From assembly GCF_000775915.1 (NCBI RefSeq), contig NZ_BBLT01000003.1:496001-560000 (forward strand): a stretch of DNA of 64,000 bases. Reading direction: 5' to 3'. Below the pieces are notes generated by a model. It was not told where the DNA came from and did no database searches. It saw only the letters and a list, made by a program, of their open reading frames with translations. Every line of letters begins with the position of its first letter. Position 1 is the first letter of the stretch. Positions 46,057-56,411 of this stretch are shown piece after piece. The DNA comes from Sporocytophaga myxococcoides. GTDB lineage: Bacteria; Bacteroidota; Bacteroidia; Cytophagales; Cytophagaceae. The translations under genes were made by a program, and so were the position numbers.

Positions 46057-46394
46057 ATCGGCTATGATTCAATTCTCAAATACTCCATTTCGAATTGGTT
46101 TGAGGATAAAAAGCGGCTGTTGTGCTTACTTTTGATGACTGTTGACCTGGTCATCCTCCTTAGTCATTCCTGAACTGAAGAAGAGAAATATCAATGCGAT
46201 TTTTTTTATAACCAATGATTGAGAAAATCATGACTGGGTGCTTCGATTTCATCTTAATCTCTTTAGACTGGTTTTGTCACTATTCTCCTTGAGGAGAAAA
46301 TTAAGTAAAAGAATCAAGGCTGTTAGGAAATTTCTTAACCCAATTTCCTCAAGGCCGGTCCATATTGACAAGAGGAATTAAAACACTAATCCTA
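46057..46394. other. Intergenic region, 338 bp
   Basis: Between convergent GH9 and TonB-C-like genes. A palindrome tctccttgaggaga (about 46282-46295) is reminiscent of the repeats at 34119 and 35733, but the surrounding words are not conserved. No gene is seen. Confidence 0.4.
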
Positions 46395-47090
46395 TTAATT
46401 AAATTTTATTGGAATTACCTTTCTCACATTAACCTTCCTGCCATATTCTTCTCCAGGAGACCATTCAGGGGAATTGTTGAATATATCAATGATTTTGGTT
46501 AGATTCTCAAGGTCAATATCACCCCTTATCAATTGTTCATACTTCAAAGTTCCTTCTTTGGTGACAATAAACTGTACGAATAAAGTTCCTTTTGCTGTAA
46601 CCTTCTTTGCTTTTATTTTATTTACTATATAATCATTAAATGTAGGATAGTGCCTGCTTGCTATAAATTCTGGCATTGGATTAGTATAAAGTATAACTTG
46701 GTCTTCTTCAACAGAATTTTTGTATTTGACATAGTAGGAATACCTCACTGTTGTGTCTTTAATATTTATGTAGGGGCATTTAATTTTAAATTGTTGATCG
46801 ATTTTCTTATAAGTTAATGCGGGCTGAAAGTTCATTCCAATTACCTGATAAATAAATTTTCCACTAGAATCTTTTTTCAAACTAGCTCCATGAACCAAGA
46901 CCTCAATGGAAGAATTGTCAATGTTTTTATTCTTAACAGACAAATAAGCTGTATATTTTTCCCCACTCTCAATTGTATCCTTCTCCGCAGTAATTTTAAT
47001 GTCCCAATGATTAATATCTTGTGAGTGAACAGGTTTTAATAAACTTATCATTAAAATAGTCAAGATAAGTTTTAGTTTAAATTTCTTCAT
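46395..47090 (-). CDS. Secreted protein with TonB C-terminal-like domain
   Basis: A 231-residue protein with a signal peptide (cleavage near VHSQ, residue 24). The first two thirds look like a beta-rich Ig-like domain (ESGEKYTAYLSVKNKNID). The last 80 residues (GTLFVQFIVTKEGTLKYEQL, FNNSPEWSPGEEYGRKVNVR, final IPIKFN) match the C-terminal domain of TonB-type energy transducers. There is no membrane anchor or proline-rich linker, so it is not a working TonB. It may be a soluble periplasmic relative. It is monocistronic. Confidence 0.72.
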   Translation of the reverse strand: MKKFKLKLILTILMISLLKPVHSQDINHWDIKITAEKDTIESGEKYTAYLSVKNKNIDNSSIEVLVHGASLKKDSSGKFIYQVIGMNFQPALTYKKIDQQFKIKCPYINIKDTTVRYSYYVKYKNSVEEDQVILYTNPMPEFIASRHYPTFNDYIVNKIKAKKVTAKGTLFVQFIVTKEGTLKYEQLIRGDIDLENLTKIIDIFNNSPEWSPGEEYGRKVNVRKVIPIKFN

Positions 47091-47372
47091 CGTATATGAC
47101 TAAAAGTATTTGAATTACTTTTAACTAATTTATTAAAAGTAATTGGATATCTAAAATAGCAAAAAGGCTAAAGAATTAAATTAAGCTAAGCATCTTTCTT
47201 TAAACTCAATCTCTTCATTTTTTAAGGTGAGAATCTTCTTTATTCAGGTTCATGAAACGGAAAGAATGTTCTGACTAAACAAAAAATCAGAAAGAAGTAG
47301 CTTAAGTCTGGAAGCAGATTTTTATAAGTTAAATATTATAGAATATCTTTCTGTAACTTTTTATCTATTATT

Positions 47373-47380
47373 TACCTTTG
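47373..47380 (+). promoter_or_regulatory. Possible -7 element for the propeller protein gene
   Basis: TACCTTTG fits TAnnTTTG, 40 bp before the ATG at 47421. No TTG is found at -33. The remainder of the 330-bp divergent gap (47091-47420) shows nothing else. Confidence 0.35.
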
Positions 47381-47420
47381 TAAATAATCTTCTCAGAATC
47401 TCAATTTTAATTCACGCAAA

Positions 47421-49417
47421 ATGAAAAAGGTAATTTTTATTTTCATTTTTTTTTGGGCGGTGCTGGACGGAATGGCTCAATGGCAGCCCCTGGGATATAT
47501 GTATCCAATTTCAGCTGTAAGATTGGTCAATCATCACGATAAGGCTTATGCCGTCATTGAAGGTCGTCTTTGCGCTGGTGATAGGGAAAGCGAAGATGTT
47601 TATGCTTTTTATCCCATAGATCAGTCAACCGGAGTTAAATATGCCTGTTCATGGGGCGATTATTTTGTTACAGCTACTTCCAATATCGTAACCGTATATT
47701 CTGACGTATCCACAGGTCAAAAGCTAAGAAGTCAGACCTGGGCTAAGGGTTATATCTATAGCCTGGAAGTAAAGGAACTACTTTATTGGTGGGTACTTAC
47801 CACGGAATACTTAGAAGCAGAGATACATTAAAGACTTTAGAGCTCACCGGTGCTTCCGTCAGAAATGTATTTGATGTTAAAGTGCTCGGAAATGATCTGC
47901 TTGCAGCCACTGATAGCGGGGTGCATATATCATATGATGATGGCCTTATCTGGAAAAGAATTTCAGCCAAAGCATCCGTTAATGCAATCGGATGCATTGC
48001 AGATACGCTTTATGCAGGTACAAATTCAGGGCTGTTTTACTCTTCAGATACAGGTAAAGTATGGACTAAGGTTGCTTTCTTTGGAAACCAGACCATTAAA
48101 AGACTTACTCAGAACGCAGAGGAACTATATATTTACACACAGAATCAACTTTTTAGAAAGACCTTAAAAAGTGGGATAGTTGAAGTTCATTTGGGAGGAT
48201 TGGCAGGAGAATATCTCGATGTATTGAATTTAGGAAGGACGCAGTTGGTGTCATCTTATTGGGGAATGGTTTTTTCTGAAGACGGAGTGAACTGGACTCC
48301 TATTACATCCCCTTTAAAAAGTAATCAGTTACGGAGTTTTACTTCATTGGCAACAGATGGAGCTACAATATTTGCTGCATCAGAAGGTACCGGAGGATAC
48401 ATTTCATATGACGAGGGAATGACCTGGCTTATGCGTAGCCCTCCTTTTCACTATGAGGCAGTTTGGGGAATTGGTGGGGCTTATTACGCAGATGGATTTT
48501 GGTTTTGTCGAGCGGGAAAAGGACCCTTCCGGTCATCAGATGATGGAAGATCCTGGAAAATGATCAATGAAAATTTGGATGAATTTACTTCCGTCAATTG
48601 TTTCTTTAAAGTAAAGGATATGTTGTGGTTAGGTACTTCAAAGGGACTTTTTTATAGCCTGAACAATGGAGATCAATGGCTAGAGCCAGAAGGTAAAATT
48701 TACACCGAAATACGAAGTTTCGTTATTTCAAGGAACGGTAAGCTATTTGCATTCGGAGGTAACAATCATTATGAATCAGAACCACCATATTCTTCCTGGA
48801 AAGCGGGTAGTCTCACATTCAAGCAAGAGTTTTCTTGTGCAGCGCAGAACGGAGATACGATCTATGCTGCTTCTTTTTCAGATGACATCTATCGGTCCTT
48901 TGATGGTGGAGATAAATGGACATTGATTAAGAAAGGAATTGCCCAGGGTACTATATCTCATCTTACTGTAACACCTGAATATGTTTTAACTATCGATGGG
49001 ATGGGAGATCTGTTTATCCGTATGCATTCAGATACAGCCTGGGCTCCATTTAATGGGAACTTACCATTTAAAGTTAAAGACCTTCTTGTAATAGGTGATA
49101 CAGTTTATGGGGCTATCCAGTTTGAAAGGCTGTACCGGAGAAATCTGAGAGATTATGAATCCCCTTTAGGGCTTGGGAATAGTTTTCATTTCAGGGACAT
49201 GTTGTCTTTTTTTCCTAATCCTGCCAGGGACGTGATTACATTTGCCAATCCTGCTTTATTAATGTCCATTGAGGTGCTTGACCTGACAGGAAATAAAGTA
49301 TTACAATCGCAGGCTACTGCTCAATTATCTGTTTCGGATTTGCCACTTGGTGTATATGTTGTAAGAACAACTTTGAAAGACGGAAGCATTCTCACAGGTA
49401 AAGTAATCAGGCAATAA
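47421..49417 (+). CDS. Secreted BNR/sialidase-type propeller protein with T9SS domain, frameshifted
   Basis: Two overlapping frames form one gene. The first gives a signal peptide (MKKVIFIFIFFWAVLDGMAQ) and the first propeller blades, then runs out at 47831. The second carries the rest (repeated SxDxGxxW units such as SSDTGKVWTKV, SYDEGMTWLMR, SSDDGRSWKMI, SFDGGDKWTLI) and a type A sorting domain (FFPNPARDVITF to the end). One missing G at about 47774 (AAGGA instead of AAGGGA) explains the break: GTA AAG GGA ACT ACT restores the frame. The full protein would be about 665 residues. Asp-box propellers may bind or cleave glycans; catalytic residues are not evident. Real mutation and sequencing error cannot be told apart. 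Confidence 0.8.
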
Positions 49418-49442
49418 ATATTATTTTCTTATTGATTTAGGT

Positions 49443-49475
49443 AAGGCCTTTCTTCAAGTCAGAAAGGCCTTTTGT
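49443..49475 (+). terminator. Rho-independent terminator after the propeller gene
   Basis: Stem aaggcctttct / agaaaggcctt, 7-base loop and following T-rich run, 26 bp after the stop. Confidence 0.85.
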
Positions 49476-50125
49476 TTTCCTATCTGAAGATTGTCAGTAG
49501 TCTACCGCTATTTTTTTATCCTCATAAAAATGCGTTGCAGAAATTTAATTTTTTTTATCAAAAATCTATTTCAGCATTTTTTAATATTAATATAGGGAGA
49601 AGTAATAAATGTTTTGTGTTTTGCTTTAACTGTATGATGGACAGTTGTTCTATATTATTAATATAAAAGGTACTCTTGCTCTTATTGATAAAGTGCCATT
49701 TATTTACTTTCTCCTTTAGGTTAATTTTCGAATGAAGTTTATGTGTTGAAAATCAATAATATTCCCAAGGTTTCAATTTTTTATAATTTTTTTTCTAATA
49801 ATGTTTACTATTTAAAGAATCTGTTTGTAGGTGAGCAATTTTAATATCATTCTTAGCTTTTAAGCCAGTTTTAAAATGGTCTCAAGTCGCAAGCTAATCT
49901 TGATAAGACAAAAGGTTATACTTATTTAATATGATATACAATAGCAGATTGCATTTACTCTTAAACCCACATGAGTTAATAACATTGCTTTCTCTTTATA
50001 TAGCTGATATTATCTGTAATAATTTTAAAAGAATTCATATGTCTTAACCTTGGCGCTTCCGGATAAGAAGAGCATTAAAACAAGATCTGGAATCTAAAAG
50101 GGATATAAGTTTAATTCATATACTT
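49476..50125. other. Intergenic region, 650 bp
   Basis: Strongly AT-rich leader of the xylan-gene run. A 64-codon frame at 49472-49666 overlaps terminator sequence and is judged random. No repeat or RNA gene was recognised. Confidence 0.4.
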
Positions 50126-53100
50126 ATGATATACAATTTTACTATACCAAATAAGGTGCTGTTAATTTGCCTGATAGCAATATCGTTGGTGTCCAAACAG
50201 GGATATGCCCAGAGAGATGGGGTTTCAACCTACACTAACCCTGTATTGCCTGGCAGCCACCCTGATCAAACACTTTTGAAAGTAGGAAATGATTATTATA
50301 CGGCAGGCTCAAGTTTTCACTGGACTCCAAACTTTCCCATTTATCATTCCACAGATTTGGTACACTGGGAGTTAATATCAACGGTTGTAGATCCGAATTG
50401 GAGTGTTATCAGGGCCAATGACGCGCCTAAAGATGGTACGTGGCAAGGGGCCTTGGCTCAGTTTGCCGGAAAGTATTGGGCCTTCTTTTTTATTCATGGT
50501 GCAGGGCAATATTTCTGTACTGCATCTAGTATGGCAGGACCATGGAGCGCTCCAACCCTTGTACAGGGGTCAATAGGATATGACAATGCAGTGTTTGTCG
50601 ATGATAATGGTAAGGCTTACATGCTTATGAAGAATGGTCAGGATTTCGCAGCTATCCAGGAGATTGATGCGAATGGCAGGCTCACTGGTACGCGTATGGA
50701 CATGAGTTGGGTTAACAGGAACCATATTTATAGCTGGGCAGAAGGTCCAAAAATGTGTAAGAGAAATGGTCGCTACTATTATTTTGTAGCCGGAAATGTT
50801 TATGGAGGGCAGTATGTGTTGAGCAGCGCTACACTCACTGCCAATGAATCCAGTTGGACACGTCATGGTAATTTTTTCAAAGGTTCAGCTTCAGGAGCAT
50901 TCACGGGGCCTAATCACATTACAGGACCTGTACAAGTTGCTGATGGTACCTGGTGGTGTCTGGGACATTCATATGGAAACAATGGATGGGAAGGGCAAGG
51001 CCGACAGAGTATGTTGTTTCAGGTCTTTTGGGATGCCAATGGAGTGCCTTATGCAAATAATCCAAACGGGCAGCCGCTTACTGCTCCAAACCTTCCTAGC
51101 AACGGGATAAACTATGAATTCCCGGAGTCTGACAATTTCACTACTGCAACAAGGAAACCAGAATGGTACTTTCATAACATAGCCAATATCGGTAAAGCGT
51201 CTTTGACAGCTAGACCTGGATTTATGAGGCTTTCACCAGGTAATGGTGTCACGCATATATTGCAAAGAGATCCTTCAAAGCAGTATTCTTTAGTAACAAA
51301 AGTGGATATTAATGCAACCTCAAACGGGCAACAAGCAGGATTGAGACTAATGAATGGGGAAGATCTGGTATATGCCGCAGTCTATAGTGGTTATAACAAT
51401 GGAAAGAAATTTGGTATCACTTTCAACGGAACTACTACTACTGAGGTAAATAATACTATTGGAAACACAGTATGGTTAAAACTCGTGAGAAATCAGCATA
51501 ACATTACCGGTTTTTATAGTGCAGACGGAATAGCTTGGACACAAATAGGAGGGAATGTAAGTGTTGCAGATCTTGATAAGGCACAAACGAATGATAATGC
51601 CTGGGTAGGAACAAGCTTGGGATTATATGCCCGATCTCAAACTGCGGATTTTGATCAGTTTTCATTTAACCATGGTTTTGATCCGATAAGTGTTGCATCT
51701 TATTATCATTACAATGCAACCACTATAGGAAGTGGAACAGTAACCAATAATTCTGACGGAGCATGGTGCATGCTTCCTGGTGTTACCATGGAAAGTGGTG
51801 GGTCGTCTGCAAACCGTATTGTTGTGAGCGCAGCCTCAGCAAGCTCAAGCGGAACACTTGAAGTGTGGACTGATAATATTGGAACGGCAGGAACTAAAAT
51901 TGCAACCATCCCTATTACAAGCACTGGAGGAACTGGCACATATAAGGATTTTTCAGCTAATATAAATGTTTCGGGACAGCATGATCTATACCTTAGGTTT
52001 GTCGGAGCTGCCAATGCATTCAGATTAAATACAGTACGTTTTGTTTCAAACGGGGGACCTTCCATCAGTTTCACCTCTCCTGAAAACAATTCCGTGTTTT
52101 CAGCTCCAGCTACAATTAATCTTGTTGCTACTGCAAGTGATGCCAATGGCAGTATTGCCAGTGTGAAATTTTATAATGGTAATACCTTGTTGTTTACTGA
52201 CAACAGTGCACCTTATAGTTATAGTTGGTCAAATGTTTCAGCGGGTTCCTATACAATAAAAGCCCTTGCCACAGATAATGAAGGTAATGAGGCTCAAGCA
52301 GAGATTGTGGTAAAGGTTAATCTGCCTCAGGGTCCTTATAATGGCACCTGGCATGTAATTCCCGGTACAATTCAATTAGAACACTTTGATGAAGGAGGAA
52401 ATGGTTTCGCATATATGGACAGCAGTCCTGGAAGCGAAACTGGAGTTAACTTTCGTACTAATGAAGATGTTGATATAGAAAATTGTACTGATGTCGGAGC
52501 TGGTTACAATATTGGATGGGCAGTTGCAGGGGAATGGTTAGAATACAGTGTAGATGTCAAGACTCCCGGCACTTATGATATTGACCTGAGAATTGCAGCA
52601 AATGGAGATGGTCGGACTATATCAGTTTCAATGGATGGAGCTTCAATTGCCAGTAAAATTGCCATACCCAACACTGGAGGCTGGCAAACCTGGCAAACAG
52701 TGAAAGTAAAAGATATTAATCTCACTACTGGGAAGAAGATAATGAGAGTGTCCATTGGAGATGTTGATTTTATTAACCTGAACTATGTTACATTCTCATT
52801 AACCAAAGAACTCAAACAGGAGCCTTACAAAGGCATCGCTCATCAGATTCCGGGCAGAATCGAAGCAGAAGAATATGACTTGGGAGGAGAAGGATTGGCT
52901 TATCATGAGGTTAATACAAATGGAAATGAAGGAAAAGCAACATTAAGAAATGACGAAGTTGATATTGAAGCAACCCAGGATAGTGATGGAGCATATAACA
53001 TTGCATATATTCTAAAGGGTGAATGGCTTGAGTATACAGTCAATGTGGTTGCATCAGGAAATTATGATCTGGAAGCAAGAGTAGCTGCTGATGGCGATGG

Positions 53101-53539
53101 TAAAACTTTTCATATAGAAATGGATGGAGTAGATATTACGGGCCCTGTAAACATCCCTAATACAGGCGGCTGGCAGGCATGGCAGACCCTGAAGTTAAAT
53201 GATATCAGGCTTGAGTCCGGGGAACATGTAATGCGTATCGCTTTCGACTCAGATTACCTGAATCTAAACTATGTAGAGTTTAAAGATATCATTACCTCTA
53301 TTGGTGATTTTGAATCACCTGAAATATCCGTATCCCCCAATCCCTTTTCAGATGCAGGTATCACTCTATCATTTAATGGAGATTTCAACTACAGAATAAC
53401 CGATGTAAAAGGATCAGTAGTGGAAGCCGGTACCGGTAGTTCTAAAAAGTTAATCGGGGACAGACTAAATCCCGGAATTTATGTACTCACTATAGTACAT
53501 AACAATAATATTTCCATCCGGAAGATAATAAAGCAATAA
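50126..53539 (+). CDS. Multidomain GH43 beta-xylosidase/arabinofuranosidase, T9SS-secreted
   Basis: A 1137-residue enzyme, first in the xylan-gene run. After a signal peptide (1-28) comes a GH43 five-bladed propeller (about 33-330): Asp47 in SHPDQT is the base, Asp153 in YDNAVF the pKa modulator and Glu206 in SWAEGPKM the acid. A concanavalin-like C-domain usual in such xylosidases follows (345-515). Then come a CBM6-like module (525-640), an Ig-like module (645-730), two CBM6 (740-890, 895-1045) and a type A sorting domain. It should remove xylose or arabinose units from xylan. The next gene starts 25 bp downstream, and its Ig/CBM6/CBM6 tail is nearly the same. Confidence 0.92.
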   Translation: MIYNFTIPNKVLLICLIAISLVSKQGYAQRDGVSTYTNPVLPGSHPDQTLLKVGNDYYTAGSSFHWTPNFPIYHSTDLVHWELISTVVDPNWSVIRANDAPKDGTWQGALAQFAGKYWAFFFIHGAGQYFCTASSMAGPWSAPTLVQGSIGYDNAVFVDDNGKAYMLMKNGQDFAAIQEIDANGRLTGTRMDMSWVNRNHIYSWAEGPKMCKRNGRYYYFVAGNVYGGQYVLSSATLTANESSWTRHGNFFKGSASGAFTGPNHITGPVQVADGTWWCLGHSYGNNGWEGQGRQSMLFQVFWDANGVPYANNPNGQPLTAPNLPSNGINYEFPESDNFTTATRKPEWYFHNIANIGKASLTARPGFMRLSPGNGVTHILQRDPSKQYSLVTKVDINATSNGQQAGLRLMNGEDLVYAAVYSGYNNGKKFGITFNGTTTTEVNNTIGNTVWLKLVRNQHNITGFYSADGIAWTQIGGNVSVADLDKAQTNDNAWVGTSLGLYARSQTADFDQFSFNHGFDPISVASYYHYNATTIGSGTVTNNSDGAWCMLPGVTMESGGSSANRIVVSAASASSSGTLEVWTDNIGTAGTKIATIPITSTGGTGTYKDFSANINVSGQHDLYLRFVGAANAFRLNTVRFVSNGGPSISFTSPENNSVFSAPATINLVATASDANGSIASVKFYNGNTLLFTDNSAPYSYSWSNVSAGSYTIKALATDNEGNEAQAEIVVKVNLPQGPYNGTWHVIPGTIQLEHFDEGGNGFAYMDSSPGSETGVNFRTNEDVDIENCTDVGAGYNIGWAVAGEWLEYSVDVKTPGTYDIDLRIAANGDGRTISVSMDGASIASKIAIPNTGGWQTWQTVKVKDINLTTGKKIMRVSIGDVDFINLNYVTFSLTKELKQEPYKGIAHQIPGRIEAEEYDLGGEGLAYHEVNTNGNEGKATLRNDEVDIEATQDSDGAYNIAYILKGEWLEYTVNVVASGNYDLEARVAADGDGKTFHIEMDGVDITGPVNIPNTGGWQAWQTLKLNDIRLESGEHVMRIAFDSDYLNLNYVEFKDIITSIGDFESPEISVSPNPFSDAGITLSFNGDFNYRITDVKGSVVEAGTGSSKKLIGDRLNPGIYVLTIVHNNNISIRKIIKQ

Positions 53540-53564
53540 GTAAAGCCTTAATGAAATTTTCGTT

Positions 53565-56411
53565 ATGAATAAATCAAAAATCATTTTTAACCTCATAGGA
53601 ATTATTATTCTGTTTGTAGCATATAATTCCTTTGCGCAGACTTATCCTCCATCTGCAGTCATTACCATGCCATTTAGCAATGCTTATTTTAAAACAGGAA
53701 CTGATGTAGAAATACATGTTTATGCTACAGACATAGGTAAAACAACTAACAATGGTACAGTGACTAAAGTAGAGTTTTTTAATGGAACCACGAAGCTTGG
53801 AGAAACCAGTACACATTCAAACAATACCTATAGGTTTGTCTGGGGCTGTGTACCTGCAGGTGAGTATAGGATCACTGCAAAGGCCACTAATAACAAGGGT
53901 GTAAGCTTCACTTCAGTTGGTGTATTGATTACTGTAGGTAATGCAAATTTCCCATCTCAGGGACTTGCAGCTTGCAAAGGCAAATACATGGCCGGTTTAC
54001 ACCAGAATCAACTCCTCGGGAGCTGGAACTCATACTTCAATGGTATAAGCGCTGAAAATGCATGTAAGTGGGGATCTGTTGAAGGGAATAGAGATGTAAT
54101 GAACTGGAATGGAGCGGACGCTGCTTATAAAGCTGCGAATGACAGAAAAATAATGTTCCGCTGGCATGCGGCTATGTGGGCAGCCCAATATCCAAATTGG
54201 CTATTTACCTTAAGTACTGCAGATGCAAGAGCGGAACTGATTGAATATATGGAAGGAATAGCTGCTCGATATAAGTATATAGATCAAATTGATGTATTAA
54301 ATGAACAACTATTTACGCACCAACAAGCTAACCAGCAAATGCGTGATAAATTCAGTGGCAAAACTAATACTGCCGTTGATGATTTTAGTTGGCAAATCTG
54401 GTTGTTTACTGAAGCCAGGAGGATTTTCCCAAATACAAAACTAGTGTTAAATGATTACGGATTAGAAGGAAGCAACAGTGCTATTGATGAGATGTTGAAG
54501 TTGGTTGCTGCATTAAGAGACAGGGGAATCATCGATGGATTTGGGACCCAGGCCCATTGGTTTAGTGTAGATCGTCAGCCAGCTGGACGTATTACTCAGG
54601 ATTGTAGCAGAATGGCCCGCGGCGGTGTACCTGTCTATGTAACAGAGCTTGATATGGCAGGTGGGAATGATAACAATAACAATGAACAACAGCAATTGGC
54701 GAGCTTTCAAACCCACTTTCCTGAATTCTGGGAGCACCCTCATGTTAAGGGGATTACCTGGTGGGGCCATGTGCTAAACAGGACCTGGGTTACAGGTACA
54801 GGATTCACTTTGGAAAACGGACAAGACAGAGCTGCTGGTGCCTGGTTAAAAACCTACATGAATAGCCGCCCCAAGGTTGGTTATCCTATGTGTCCTGCAG
54901 AAGGATGTTCAAATGACGGAAAAATTAGTCTTGCTATAACCGCACCAACTGAAGGACAAATATTTACTACAGCTGATCAGATAACACTTTCTGCAACTGC
55001 TATTGATGGAGATGGCACAATTGCCAATGTTAAATTCTACAGCGGATCTACATTGCTGAATACTGATAATTCTGCTCCTTATAGCTTCATTTGGACAGGG
55101 GCACCAGCTGGAACTCATGAGATTAAAGTAGTTGCCACAGATAACCAGGGAAATATCGCGGAAGCAAAAGTAACTATTAAAGTAAACGTTCCACAAGGGC
55201 CTTACAATGGTACCTGGCACGTTATTCCGGGGACAATCCAGCTGGAGCATTTTGATGTTGGAGGAAATGGTTTTGCTTATATGGATGCCACTCCTGGCAG
55301 CGAGGTAACTCCGGTAGTTAACTTCCGCACTGACGAAGATGTGGATATTGAGAACTGCACTGACGTTGGAGCTGGATACAACATTGGCTGGACAACTGCC
55401 GGTGAATGGCTTGAATACAGCGTGGATGTGAAAACTCCTGGTGCTTACGATCTTGATCTGAGAATAGCGGCAAACGGTGATGGTCGCACAGTAACAGTAG
55501 CTATGGATGGTGTAAATATAGCCAGCAATATAGCGATACCTAATACAGTAGGGTGGCAAACCTGGCAAACAGTAAAAGTAAAAGATGTCAATCTTACTGC
55601 AGGAAAGAAAATTATGAGGGTTACCATAGGTGCTACTGATTATGTGAATATGAACTATGTGACTTTCACTTTAACCAAAGAATTGAAACAGGAACCATTT
55701 AAAGGCTCAGCACATCTGATTCCTGGCAGAATTGAGGCAGAAGAATATGACCTCGGAGGTGAAGGTCTTGCATACCATGAAGCCAATGCAAATGGAAATG
55801 AGGGGAAAGCTACATTCAGAAATGATGAAGTGGATATTGAAACTACTCAGGATAGTGATGGAGCTTACAATGTAGGTTATATCTTACAGGGCGAATGGCT
55901 GGAGTATACTGTAAATGTCGCAGCATCTGGTAAATATGACCTGGATGTGAGAATAGCAGCTGAAGGTGAGAATAAATCCTTTCACATCGAAATGGATGGA
56001 GTAAATGTAACTGGTCCTATTAATATTCCAAATACCGGTGGTTGGCAGACATGGCAAACAGTTACTTTGAATGACATTAACCTTACAGGTGGAGAACATA
56101 TCATGCGTATTGCCTTTGATTCGGATTACATGAATCTGAACTATGTAGAGTTTAAGGATGTCATTACCGGCATTGCTGAAGAAGAATTTTCATCTATTGC
56201 AGTATTCCCGAATCCGTTTACAGCTTCCGGTATACAGATTAATAATGCAGGTGAGTTTCAGTATAAAATTACTGATATCAGCGGAATATTAGTAGAATCA
56301 GGAAATGGAAGACGTGGTCATAATGTCGGAAAAAATTTAAGTGAAGGTATCTATTTCCTTATAGTTGAAAATAACAATAACGTTTCTGTCCACAAAATAG
56401 TAAAGCAATGA
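53565..56411 (+). CDS. GH10 endo-beta-1,4-xylanase with Ig-like and tandem CBM6 domains
   Basis: A 948-residue endoxylanase. The signal peptide (1-24) and N-terminal Ig-like domain (27-125) are followed by a GH10 barrel (130-450). Glu247 in DVLNEQL is the acid/base and Glu361 in YVTELDM the nucleophile. As in the 8480 paralogue, the subsite -1 histidine motif is WAAQYP. An Ig-like module (460-545), two CBM6 (550-700 and 710-860) and a type A sorting domain (VFPNPFTASG to the end) complete it. It is predicted to bind and cut xylan on the outside. It is co-transcribed with the GH43 gene 25 bp upstream. Confidence 0.93.
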   Translation: MNKSKIIFNLIGIIILFVAYNSFAQTYPPSAVITMPFSNAYFKTGTDVEIHVYATDIGKTTNNGTVTKVEFFNGTTKLGETSTHSNNTYRFVWGCVPAGEYRITAKATNNKGVSFTSVGVLITVGNANFPSQGLAACKGKYMAGLHQNQLLGSWNSYFNGISAENACKWGSVEGNRDVMNWNGADAAYKAANDRKIMFRWHAAMWAAQYPNWLFTLSTADARAELIEYMEGIAARYKYIDQIDVLNEQLFTHQQANQQMRDKFSGKTNTAVDDFSWQIWLFTEARRIFPNTKLVLNDYGLEGSNSAIDEMLKLVAALRDRGIIDGFGTQAHWFSVDRQPAGRITQDCSRMARGGVPVYVTELDMAGGNDNNNNEQQQLASFQTHFPEFWEHPHVKGITWWGHVLNRTWVTGTGFTLENGQDRAAGAWLKTYMNSRPKVGYPMCPAEGCSNDGKISLAITAPTEGQIFTTADQITLSATAIDGDGTIANVKFYSGSTLLNTDNSAPYSFIWTGAPAGTHEIKVVATDNQGNIAEAKVTIKVNVPQGPYNGTWHVIPGTIQLEHFDVGGNGFAYMDATPGSEVTPVVNFRTDEDVDIENCTDVGAGYNIGWTTAGEWLEYSVDVKTPGAYDLDLRIAANGDGRTVTVAMDGVNIASNIAIPNTVGWQTWQTVKVKDVNLTAGKKIMRVTIGATDYVNMNYVTFTLTKELKQEPFKGSAHLIPGRIEAEEYDLGGEGLAYHEANANGNEGKATFRNDEVDIETTQDSDGAYNVGYILQGEWLEYTVNVAASGKYDLDVRIAAEGENKSFHIEMDGVNVTGPINIPNTGGWQTWQTVTLNDINLTGGEHIMRIAFDSDYMNLNYVEFKDVITGIAEEEFSSIAVFPNPFTASGIQINNAGEFQYKITDISGILVESGNGRRGHNVGKNLSEGIYFLIVENNNNVSVHKIVKQ

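Noticed and set aside
45988-46173. A 61-codon plus-strand frame after the GH9 gene
   Set aside because: It runs through the terminator hairpin at 46019-46056 and translates the palindrome. Not a gene.
46282-46295. Palindrome tctccttgaggaga as a further copy of the MITE-like repeat
   Set aside because: Only the short palindrome agrees. The outer words and central core of the element are absent.
46395-47090. A functional TonB energy transducer
   Set aside because: The TonB-like C-domain is present, but there is a cleavable signal peptide and no membrane anchor or periplasm-spanning linker.
51709-52146. A 145-codon minus-strand frame inside the GH43 gene
   Set aside because: Antisense to the CBM6-like and Ig-like modules. 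No signal, motif or start context.
54909-55568. A 219-codon minus-strand open frame opposite the GH10 CBM6 region
   Set aside because: It is antisense to a well-supported coding frame, has a Cys/Ile/Tyr-rich composition unlike a protein, and similar antisense frames occur at matching places in the other CBM6 copies. It is a codon-use shadow.
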